A stretch of DNA of 15,326 nt, from NCBI GenBank assembly GCA_900770705.1, contig CAAGLF010000064.1, positions 1 through 15,326 on the forward strand. The letters run 5' to 3'. Both the position numbers and the translations under genes were made by a program. Source of the stretch: Bacteroidaceae bacterium (lineage in GTDB: Bacteria; Bacteroidota; Bacteroidia; Bacteroidales; Bacteroidaceae). Under the pieces are notes generated by a model, which was not told the DNA's origin, ran no database searches, and saw only the letters and a program-made list of their open reading frames with translations. Shown in pieces: positions 1 through 6,253 of this stretch; positions within the stretch are counted from its first letter, which is position 1, and every line of letters begins with the position of its first letter.

Positions 1-84
1 AAAACTTCTACGGCTGTAGGAAAAACTTCTGCGGAGATAGTGAAAACTTCTACGGCTGTAGGAAAAACTTCTGCGGAGATAGTT
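1..84. repeat. 21-bp tandem repeat array, four units, alternating two variants
   Basis: Four head-to-tail units begin at 1, 22, 43 and 64. Each starts with aaaacttct(a/g)cgg. Units 1 and 3 are the same variant (ending ggctgtagga) and units 2 and 4 are a second variant (ending agatagt), so the array is also a 42-bp higher-order repeat. The array runs off the left edge of the window, so its true length is unknown. It lies downstream of the esterase gene. There are no spacers, so it is not CRISPR-like. The function is not known. Confidence 0.85.
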
Positions 85-98
85 TTTCCTACAGCCGT
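52..98 (-). terminator. 18-bp perfect stem-loop after the esterase gene
   Basis: acggctgtaggaaaaact at 52-69 is exactly repeated in inverted form at 81-98, with an 11-nt loop. The left arm belongs to the repeat array (the same 18 bases also occur at 10-27). The right arm is an inverted copy fused to the end of the last unit. In the minus-strand transcript the stem begins about 79 nt after the esterase stop codon. There is no clear U-run after it, so termination or 3'-end protection is an inference; the stem itself is certain. Confidence 0.55.
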
Positions 99-176
99 GG
101 TAGTGGAAGGGAGGGAGGCTTCGGGCGTTGCCGGCGCGGACTTGCCTCTCCGCATCACTGGCTTAAGGGAGGACGG

Positions 177-1526
177 CTACCAGTCCAGCTCCACTTTCGC
201 GGGAAAGAGGCGTTCGGGGTCGCCGTAGCGCAGGCAGGACTCAACGATGGTGGCGAAGTCGAGGGCCAGGCGGCAGCGGTGGGGTGGCTGGTCGTTGACC
301 TGAAAGGTAACGCGGCGGGAGAGATCGACCAGGCGGTCGTCGAGGTAGACTGTGACGTGGCCGTGAGGGGCCGGCTCGTAGGTTTTATGGAACAGAATGG
401 GTATGCCCCACTGCGGTTCGCGCTCCCCGACGGCATAGCTCACGTGCGAGACGCGGAGCTGCAGGCGGTTGGAGGCGATGGAGAAGTCGTAGTCGGTGCG
501 TCGGCCGAGGCTATCGGCCGGCTCGGCGACTGCGATGTTGTAGAAAGCATTGCGTTTGCGGCCGTCCATCTCGAAATTCTCCCAACGGAATGTCTTGGGG
601 CAGGGATTGCGGCGGAAATCCTTGAGATAGGGCGTCGTGGGGCTGTAGTCGATGGCGTGGGCGTGGGCCGGGATGAGCCGGACGCGGTGGGCAAACGGTT
701 CGGGACGGCACTTCTGCAGACTGTCGAGCTCCTGGCGCGTACGCCGGGTAAGGCGGTTGCGGCCGAAGGTGTGGTCGCGGTCGCCAGTGAGGAGGGAGAA
801 GCCGATATGCCCGAGGTTTTCGGCCGGTGCGTTCTCCAAGGGCTCACCTCCGGCCATCGGGCCGGCAGCGGCGAGGTAGTCGGCATAGAAAGCGGCCAGT
901 CGCTGACTGCCATAGCCGCCCTCGGAGATGCCAAAGCAGTAAAGGCGGTTGGGGTCGACAGCGGAGTCGGCCATAGCACGGCGGAAGAGCTGCTCCCAGG
1001 CATACTGCTTCGAGCGGTGCCACCAGCGGTAGAGCTCGCCGCGGCCGTTGGGTATGCGGGGGATGAAGTAGAGGCTCGGGGCGTCGTCGAACTGCTGACA
1101 GATACGCAGTCCCGTGCTCCATTCCTGCTCCGGACTACCCGAACCGTGGAGGTAGAGGAAGAGCGGACGGCCCGCAGCGGGCACGCTATCGCCCTTCGAC
1201 CCGAAGTAGAAAGGCATTTCAGCCGCGTGTTCCAACGAGTCGGGGAGCGGCCAGCTCGCTGCTTCGCACTCTGCCAATGGTCGCACCGGCGGCAGCGGGC
1301 ATTCGGTGTATGCTGACAGTGCCTGTCGCCACGCCCGCCACACCTCGGCACGGGCTGCGGGCACTTCGTCGGCACGGAGGGGCCGGTGGAAGTCGGTGGC
1401 ATAGGGATGGCCCTTCAAGGCGCAGAGGAAATACGTCACCAGCGGTGCATTCAGGCTGTCGGCGGCGGCAGCCCGGACCACGGCTGCCGGACATAGCAGC
1501 AAGAGGAAGAGGAGAATACGTTTCAT
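177..1526 (-). CDS. Secreted alpha/beta-hydrolase (esterase/peptidase-like), function unassigned
   Basis: This is a 449-residue protein with an N-terminal hydrophobic signal peptide (about 1-21, MKRILLFLLLL core, no lipobox), so export to the periplasm or beyond is likely. The central part looks like an alpha/beta-hydrolase fold. LYLHGSGSPEQEW (124-136) fits the oxyanion-hole turn. GISEGG (199-204) is a GxSxG nucleophile elbow with Ser201. LTGDRD (246-251) supplies a candidate acid, and AHAHAIDY (287-294) a candidate catalytic His. Residues about 300-449 form an extra C-terminal part that I do not recognise; it may be a beta-rich accessory domain. The frame is open upstream to 1688, but the start at 1526 is preferred because the signal peptide begins there and the longer form would overlap the preceding gene. 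It begins 58 bp after that gene's stop, so co-transcription is likely. The substrate is unknown; a polysaccharide esterase or a peptidase is possible. Confidence 0.8.
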   Translation of the reverse strand: MKRILLFLLLLCPAAVVRAAAADSLNAPLVTYFLCALKGHPYATDFHRPLRADEVPAARAEVWRAWRQALSAYTECPLPPVRPLAECEAASWPLPDSLEHAAEMPFYFGSKGDSVPAAGRPLFLYLHGSGSPEQEWSTGLRICQQFDDAPSLYFIPRIPNGRGELYRWWHRSKQYAWEQLFRRAMADSAVDPNRLYCFGISEGGYGSQRLAAFYADYLAAAGPMAGGEPLENAPAENLGHIGFSLLTGDRDHTFGRNRLTRRTRQELDSLQKCRPEPFAHRVRLIPAHAHAIDYSPTTPYLKDFRRNPCPKTFRWENFEMDGRKRNAFYNIAVAEPADSLGRRTDYDFSIASNRLQLRVSHVSYAVGEREPQWGIPILFHKTYEPAPHGHVTVYLDDRLVDLSRRVTFQVNDQPPHRCRLALDFATIVESCLRYGDPERLFPAKVELDW

Positions 1527-1584
1527 TCGACCATTATAAAAAGGGCTCCGAAGCCGGCGGGACGACTCCGAAGCTACGGAAAAG

Positions 1585-2661
1585 TCAGGCGATGACCACC
1601 ATAGTGGCTCCATAGCCGTACTCGCGGAACGAAGCGTCCTGCGAGCGGCACGACTTATAGCTGTGCCGCAGCTCGTCGAGCAGGGCACGGCGCAGCACGC
1701 CGTCGCCCTTGCCGTGGATAAAGACGATTCTGCGGCCCGTGTGGCGGCGGTTTTCGTCCATCACGCGGCGGAAGGTCTGCATCTGGTAGTCGAGGATGGC
1801 CTTGCTGTCCATTCCGTCAGTCGTGTCGAGCAGGCTGTCGGCGTGGAGGTCCACTTCCAGCAGGCCGGCCGCGCCCCTTGCCTGCTTCTGCGCCGCCTTG
1901 TGGCCGTCAGCAGGGCCGGCTTTCTCGCCCAGCAGCGCCTTACGGATGGAGGCGGCGTCGGCATATACGCCCTCCACGACTTTGTCCTCGCGAACCAGGG
2001 GCACGAGATAGGCGGGAACGTCGAAGAAGGGCGTCTGCGCGAAGGTATGCAGCTTGTAGAACTTGGTGGCGTCTACGCGGAAGGCCGTATCGACCGGTGC
2101 CTTGGGCAGATACGGGCGTTCGGGCTTCCAGCAGATGGCCTGCAGGCGCAGGCGTTCGAAGCGGGGAAGGTCGGGTCGCGTCAGATCCTGCAGGCAGAGC
2201 TTGCTGTTGGCCTCTACCGTCTCCGCGTGCAGCAGTTCGGTGCCCGACGCTCCGTCGGTGGAGAGGGCGAAGTGGACATTGTAGTTGCTGTCGTTGATAA
2301 AATAGAGATCGAAGCGGGTGTCGGAGAGTCCACGGATGTCCTGCGGCACGAAGCCGAGGCTCAACTCCAGCTTGTCGCCGCCCTTGCGCTCCAGCGGACG
2401 CGGGCGGAAGGTCAGGGGGCGGTCGGCCGGGTCGGGTTCGGCCTCCTGCACAGCCGCGGCGGGCTTGCGGCCGGGCAGCACGCCGGTGTTGACCTTCGCA
2501 ATGTTGTAGTCGTCGGTGTCGATGACCACGCACTCGCTCTCCAGCACGGGGATGTCGAAACCGTCTTCGTCCGTGACATTCACAAGGCCTTTGCCCGGAA
2601 ATCCGGAGACCACGCCGCCTCCCACGGCATTGAGGAAGCGCACTTTATCGCCTATTTTCAT
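1585..2661 (-). CDS. DUF2027 protein with C-terminal Smr domain
   Basis: This 358-residue protein has no signal peptide and is predicted cytoplasmic. The N-terminus (1-60, MKIGDKVRFLNAVGGG) resembles the small beta-barrel start of DUF2027 proteins of Bacteroidota. A linker with several prolines follows at about 65-95, then a middle beta-rich region at about 95-235 (PQDIRGL, FDLYFINDSNYN). The C-terminal 90 or so residues are an Smr (small MutS-related) domain: LEVDLHADSL carries the DLH motif and IVFIHGKGDGVLR the HGxGxGxLR motif. Smr domains in other proteins bind or nick branched nucleic acids or act on RNA; the role of the DUF2027-Smr fusion is not established. It has its own likely promoter at 2697-2704 and is followed after 58 bp by the hydrolase gene. 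A tandem repeat array lies just upstream. Start: ATG at 2661, the first Met of the conserved N-terminus. Confidence 0.88.
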   Translation of the reverse strand: MKIGDKVRFLNAVGGGVVSGFPGKGLVNVTDEDGFDIPVLESECVVIDTDDYNIAKVNTGVLPGRKPAAAVQEAEPDPADRPLTFRPRPLERKGGDKLELSLGFVPQDIRGLSDTRFDLYFINDSNYNVHFALSTDGASGTELLHAETVEANSKLCLQDLTRPDLPRFERLRLQAICWKPERPYLPKAPVDTAFRVDATKFYKLHTFAQTPFFDVPAYLVPLVREDKVVEGVYADAASIRKALLGEKAGPADGHKAAQKQARGAAGLLEVDLHADSLLDTTDGMDSKAILDYQMQTFRRVMDENRRHTGRRIVFIHGKGDGVLRRALLDELRHSYKSCRSQDASFREYGYGATMVVIA

Positions 2662-2696
2662 ACGTCTGAATGGTTACTGTTTTTTGATTTCAGGCG

Positions 2697-2704
2697 CGAA
2701 AGTA
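2697..2704 (-). promoter_or_regulatory. Possible -7 promoter box for the DUF2027-Smr gene
   Basis: On the minus strand this reads TACTTTCG, one mismatch from the Bacteroidota -7 consensus TAnnTTTG. It is about 36 bp before the start codon, which would give a short leader. I do not see a good -33 TTTG at the expected distance, so the call is weak. Confidence 0.4.
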
Positions 2705-2780
2705 ATCATTTTCCGCGGGCTACGGCCGCACGCATTACCACTTTTAGGACTTCGGCCGCCATATTTAGGGAATTTTGAGC

Positions 2781-2910
2781 CGGGGAGCACGTTGTTCCGT
2801 GCGGAGAAACACTTTGTTCCGTGCCAGGGAACACATTGTTCCGTGCCGGGGAACACTTTGTTCCGTGCCGGGGAACATTTTGTTCTGCGGCGGGAACATT
2901 TTGTTCCGCC
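2781..2910. repeat. 22-bp tandem repeat array with internal dyad (six units)
   Basis: The core ttgttccg (one copy reads ttgttctg) recurs at 2792, 2814, 2836, 2858, 2880 and 2901, i.e. spacings of 22, 22, 22, 22 and 21 bp. Four of the units (about 2829-2907) contain the arms GGAACA and TGTTCC or near-matches around a 3-4 base centre, so each can form a small hairpin and is nearly two-fold symmetric; the first two are degenerate on the left arm. The period is not a multiple of three, so the array is not coding. It lies between the amylase stop (3046) and the DUF2027-Smr promoter, and is the main content of the 384-bp gap 2662-3045. No known function. Confidence 0.9.
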
Positions 2911-2972
2911 CGGAGGAGCCACCCGTTCGGCCCGACGGGAAAGCGGCAAAGGGCGGGACGGGCTCAACGAAC

Positions 2973-3008
2973 GCCGGCCTCCCGCCCGACGAGGGGCAGA
3001 AGGCCGGC
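2973..3008 (-). terminator. Stem-loop after the amylase gene
   Basis: gccggcct at 2973-2980 pairs perfectly with aggccggc at 3001-3008 (8 bp, 20-nt loop). In the minus-strand transcript it begins about 38 nt after the amylase stop. There is no following U-tract, so it may end or protect the sus transcript, but a canonical intrinsic terminator is not shown. Confidence 0.4.
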
Positions 3009-3045
3009 TATGTATTCGCAAGGTATCCGTGCAGCAGCGGGCACC

Positions 3046-4527
3046 CTATCGCACCCAGAGCTTGCGCACCTCGCTTCCGGCTTTCACAATATAGAGACCG
3101 GCAGGCAGGCTGTGGCTGAGGGAGGCGGCCCTGGCCGAGAGCACGGTGCGCCCATCGGCAGTGGCGACACGGATGTCGACGGGCGTGGCGGCAGTGACGC
3201 TGAGCGTGGAACCGCTGAGGCGGACGGTCTGGTCGGTCTGCGGGGCGGAGATGCCGGCCAGATTGTCGGACAGGTACATCCACCAGTTGCTGCCGTTGGC
3301 GGCCAGGAAGTAACCGGCGGGCGCTTCCTTGGGCGAGGCGAAGCCTATGCGGGTGACGAGCGTGCCACGATGGCCTACGGCGACGGACTCATAGTACGTG
3401 TCGCGGGCCGTAACCCTGACATCGCTTTCAGAGTGTACGCCGGCGGCGCGGCGCACGGCTATCTGGCTGGCAATGGCCGTCTTGTACTTGGTCCAATGCG
3501 GCCAGAAGACGCAGGGAACACCGGGACTGCTGAGGATGAAGGCGTAGGCCTGCTCCACGTAGCCGGTGAACTTGTTGGCGTCGCGGTAGGAATCGTGGTT
3601 GTCTACGAAGGTGACGGCATAGCGGTTGTAGTTATGGTGGTGTATCATACCGGCCGGACGCCACGTGGTATTGTCTTCAATCCACGACATCTTGGAGTAG
3701 TCTTGCTTGGCCAGTCCGTCGTTGAGCGCCGCATACTTCATCGGAAAGTCGAAGGCCATCGAGCGCTTGCCGGTGCCGTCGATCCAGGCGGCCACCTTGT
3801 CGTAGGAGCCGTCCCAGTACTCACCCACGGAGAGGTAAGGCTGCGAAGCGTCGTTGTAGAGCCCCACGTACTCGGGCGCAAAGCCCTTCACGAAGTCGTA
3901 GCGCCAGCCGTCGTAGCCATAGTCGCCGCGGAGCCAGGCCAGATAGGCCTTGACGTCGTTCTGCACATAGGTGCTGGTGTGGTCGAGGTCGCGTGCGCCG
4001 CCCCAGTTCTCGCCCGTATCGGCTGCGCCGGTAGCCTTGCCGTACCAGTCGCCCGAGGCTTTGTCGGTATTCATCTCGTCGTTCTTGCAAATGTGTTCGG
4101 CAGTGAGCTGATAGTCGCCGTATGCACCGAAGTCGTCGCGGGTGAAGTTGCCCCAGTCGGTATCTCCGGCACGGTGGTTGACCACAATGTCGGCAACGAC
4201 ACGCACCCCGCCGGCATGGAGGTCGCTGATGAGCAGCTTCAGGTCGTCGGACGTGCCCCAACAGGAGTTCTGGTTGTTCCACTGGCGGGGATGGTAGCCT
4301 ACATTGGTGTCGCCCACGGTCGTACTGCCCTCGCCGGCGGCCGAGGGCGGCAGCCAGACGGCGGTGAACGACTTGGAGAGTTCGGGCACGGCAGCGCGGA
4401 GTGCCTGCCAGCCGGTCTCCTTCTGCGAATTCCAGTAGAAGCCCTGCAACATCACATCCTCGCTCTCGGCCGGAGCCTGTGCGTGGAGGGCAAGGGGAAG
4501 GAAGAGGAGAGGTAGAAGTCTTTTCAT
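3046..4527 (-). CDS. Secreted GH13 alpha-amylase with C-terminal T9SS sorting domain
   Basis: This 493-residue enzyme is predicted to hydrolyse alpha-1,4-glucan bonds of starch. The signal peptide is about 1-17 (MKRLLPLLFLPLALHAQ) and has no lipobox cysteine. The GH13 barrel carries DIVVNH (113-118, region I), GWRYDF with nucleophile Asp211, VGEYWD with acid/base Glu236, and FVDNHD with Asp312, so the catalytic triad is intact. The start DVMLQGFYW and NHRAG resemble plant-type alpha-amylases more than the SusG type. The last 60 or so residues (about 435-493) look like a type A T9SS C-terminal domain: VDIRVATADGRTV, then LPAGLYIVKAGSE, ending in KLWVR. Export across the outer membrane through T9SS is therefore likely. 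It is the last gene of the sus run, 102 bp after the susF-like gene, in the place of susG. An upstream in-frame Met at 4575 is rejected because it precedes the signal peptide. Confidence 0.92.
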   Translation of the reverse strand: MKRLLPLLFLPLALHAQAPAESEDVMLQGFYWNSQKETGWQALRAAVPELSKSFTAVWLPPSAAGEGSTTVGDTNVGYHPRQWNNQNSCWGTSDDLKLLISDLHAGGVRVVADIVVNHRAGDTDWGNFTRDDFGAYGDYQLTAEHICKNDEMNTDKASGDWYGKATGAADTGENWGGARDLDHTSTYVQNDVKAYLAWLRGDYGYDGWRYDFVKGFAPEYVGLYNDASQPYLSVGEYWDGSYDKVAAWIDGTGKRSMAFDFPMKYAALNDGLAKQDYSKMSWIEDNTTWRPAGMIHHHNYNRYAVTFVDNHDSYRDANKFTGYVEQAYAFILSSPGVPCVFWPHWTKYKTAIASQIAVRRAAGVHSESDVRVTARDTYYESVAVGHRGTLVTRIGFASPKEAPAGYFLAANGSNWWMYLSDNLAGISAPQTDQTVRLSGSTLSVTAATPVDIRVATADGRTVLSARAASLSHSLPAGLYIVKAGSEVRKLWVR

Positions 4528-4553
4528 AAACGGTAGCTGTGTTGGTATGAATG

Positions 4554-4612
4554 GGGGCTGCGCTTTGCCTGTCAACGACCTGCGGGGTCATAGAGAGGCG
4601 AGGCGCAGCCCC
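4554..4612 (-). promoter_or_regulatory. Intercistronic stem-loop between susF-like and amylase genes
   Basis: ggggctgcgc at 4554-4563 and gcgcagcccc at 4603-4612 are perfect inverted copies (10 bp, GC-rich). The 39-nt interior can form a further small hairpin (gacc/ggtc around 4577-4588). In the minus-strand transcript the stem begins 17 nt after the susF-like stop and ends 26 nt before the amylase start. It is a candidate attenuator, processing site or 3'-end stabiliser; the role is inferred. Confidence 0.65.
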
Positions 4613-4629
4613 ACACTTTCAATTCGGGA

Positions 4630-6168
4630 CTATTCTACTGCGATGAAGTTGTAAGCGCCAGTGATGTCGTTGAAGACCACCGTATACTTACCCTGCTTCA
4701 CGGGGATGTTGGAACCACTGTTCTGACCCACGCCATAGGGGAAGGCTTCGCCACCCCAGTTGGGCTGCCAGGTGCTGTCGACGAGGAACTTGGCTTCCGT
4801 AGCGCCTTCAGTGGTGTCGAGCGTATACACCCAGTCGTGGTTGGGCTGGCCGGCCACCGTGGTGACGGGCGCCATCACCGTGGGATTTTCGCCTACATTC
4901 CAGCCATTGAATCCGCCGGCCATCAATATCTGCGTGTAGACAACGGGGGTACCACTGTAAGGCTCGATGGTGAGCACGTCGGTCGCGGTGTTGAGCTTCA
5001 CGGTGTAGTAGCCGTCGGCAGGCACCGTGATGTTTTGACTGCCGCCATCGTTCTTCACGTACTGGTCGCCGCTCTGTCCCCACTGATCATTCCAGGAGCC
5101 GGGAGTCTTGATGAGCTTGAAGCCGCTCGTGGTGAGGTAGCCCGTATAGACGAGTTCGCCCAATCCGCCGCGATACTCGGCGCCAGGCACTACGCCCAGT
5201 GGGATGAGACCCGTACCGATGTCAGCAGCATCTCTGTTATGCCAGGTACCATCGCCAATGCAAGAGCCCACGAGATACCAGAGTTCAGCTTCCTTGAAGG
5301 TGGGCTTGATGTTAATTGTGCCGTCGAGCATATTCAGCGTAATGTTATAGTAGGCAGCATCGTCTTCAGCGTGCTGGCAGAAGGCATTGGCCTGTCCATC
5401 CACCTTCACGGAGAGACCGGCGTCGGTGCGATCATCACCATTGCCCATATTGCTGCCGATGAGCTGCGTCCAGTCATTGTCCTGCTGCAAGGGCACAACC
5501 TGCGATTCCGGCACGATGTTGAACCAGAAGTCCACGCGGTTGCCTGCGTCGTCCACGGGAGCCGGCACCGTAAGGGTGAATACGGGGTCGTCGTACACGT
5601 CGGCTGCGCTATGGTTGAACTTCCAGTCGCGCACAGTGGCCGGATTCCATTTGTTGTGATCACCAATAAGGTAGTAGGCACTCTCGATAACGGGAGCCAC
5701 AGGCGTCACCTTGGCCGTGGTCTGACCCATCACTTTGAGCACTTCGCCATTGTCTTCGAGATAGCTGATCACTTCGAGCTGCAAGGGACGCGCCTCGGGG
5801 CGCTTGCCGTAGAGGGCGATGACGGCGTTGGTCAGTTCGGCCACGCTCACCTGACAGTTCTCGTCGGCCGTCAGCGTCTGCACGGCCTCGGGAGCCCCTT
5901 CCTTGGAGATATTGACTGTATAGCTCACCGTAGTCCCCTCCACGGGCGTGGCTGTTTCGGGAACCACGCTGTGTACTTCGGCCTGGAAGAGCTGGACGGT
6001 CTCCGTCGTGACGTCGGCCAGGTCAATGTCTGCCACAGGGTTGACCGCCATCTCCACAGTCTTGGCGGCTTCCTCGGGATTCTGATGGGGATTTGCCCAG
6101 TCGGTATAGTCGTCGGTACAACCTACCATACCCAGGGCGACTGCCATCGATAAGAATATCTTTTTCAT
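4630..6168 (-). CDS. susF: SusF-like surface starch-binding lipoprotein with three CBMs
   Basis: This 512-residue lipoprotein is predicted to sit on the outer face of the outer membrane and hold starch chains near SusC/D. The signal peptide ends in a lipobox MVGC with Cys17, followed by TDDYTD, an acidic stretch like the Bacteroidota lipoprotein surface-export signal. Residues about 30-158 form an N-terminal beta-rich domain. Three SusE/F-type modules follow: 162-290 (begins AYYLIGDHNKW), 296-403 (LWYLVGSCIGDGTW) and 411-512 (ILMAGGFNGW). The last two are close copies of the two modules of the neighbouring SusE-like protein. The first module is divergent and has a long insert (about 180-250). 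The architecture, one N-terminal domain plus three CBMs, matches SusF, so the symbol is given by architecture and position. It starts 85 bp after susE, with a hairpin in the gap. Confidence 0.85.
   Translation of the reverse strand: MKKIFLSMAVALGMVGCTDDYTDWANPHQNPEEAAKTVEMAVNPVADIDLADVTTETVQLFQAEVHSVVPETATPVEGTTVSYTVNISKEGAPEAVQTLTADENCQVSVAELTNAVIALYGKRPEARPLQLEVISYLEDNGEVLKVMGQTTAKVTPVAPVIESAYYLIGDHNKWNPATVRDWKFNHSAADVYDDPVFTLTVPAPVDDAGNRVDFWFNIVPESQVVPLQQDNDWTQLIGSNMGNGDDRTDAGLSVKVDGQANAFCQHAEDDAAYYNITLNMLDGTINIKPTFKEAELWYLVGSCIGDGTWHNRDAADIGTGLIPLGVVPGAEYRGGLGELVYTGYLTTSGFKLIKTPGSWNDQWGQSGDQYVKNDGGSQNITVPADGYYTVKLNTATDVLTIEPYSGTPVVYTQILMAGGFNGWNVGENPTVMAPVTTVAGQPNHDWVYTLDTTEGATEAKFLVDSTWQPNWGGEAFPYGVGQNSGSNIPVKQGKYTVVFNDITGAYNFIAVE
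4633..5283 (-). repeat. CBM pair of the susF-like gene, paralogous to 6257-6907
   Basis: Codons 296-512 of the susF-like gene encode two CBMs that align end to end with codons 187-403 of susE (both blocks are 217 codons). By eye roughly two thirds of residues are identical. There are long runs such as VDSTWQPNWG, PVTTV and VKNDGGS, and the DNA is also clearly similar. Confidence 0.85.
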
Positions 6169-6200
6169 AGTTGCTTTTCTGTTTTAAGGAGAAGCAGGCG

Positions 6201-6236
6201 GATGGCCGGCTGCCGGTCTGACGGAGACCGGCCATC
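6201..6236 (-). promoter_or_regulatory. Intercistronic stem-loop between susE and susF-like genes
   Basis: gatggccgg at 6201-6209 and ccggccatc at 6228-6236 are perfect inverted copies (9 bp). Inside them, ccggtct (6213-6219) and agaccgg (6225-6231) give an alternative 7-bp hairpin that shares bases with the outer arm, so two folds may compete. In the transcript it lies 18 nt after the susE stop. The role is inferred. Confidence 0.65.
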
Positions 6237-6253
6237 GCGCGCCGCGTTCGGGT

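Noticed and set aside
1..84. Possible CRISPR array
   Set aside because: The units are head to tail without unique spacers and only 21 bp long; no cas gene is near.
1527..1688. 54-residue N-terminal extension of the hydrolase
   Set aside because: It would overlap the DUF2027-Smr gene and place a basic, low-complexity stretch before a clear signal peptide.
2781..2910. Resemblance of GGAACAnnnTGTTCC to a nuclear-receptor response element
   Set aside because: Chance similarity; such receptors do not exist in bacteria.
2674..3021. 115-codon minus-strand frame across the 22-bp array, with repeated TKCS/NKVF motifs
   Set aside because: The peptide repeats only reflect the DNA repeat; the period is not a multiple of three and the frame overlaps the promoter and terminator region.
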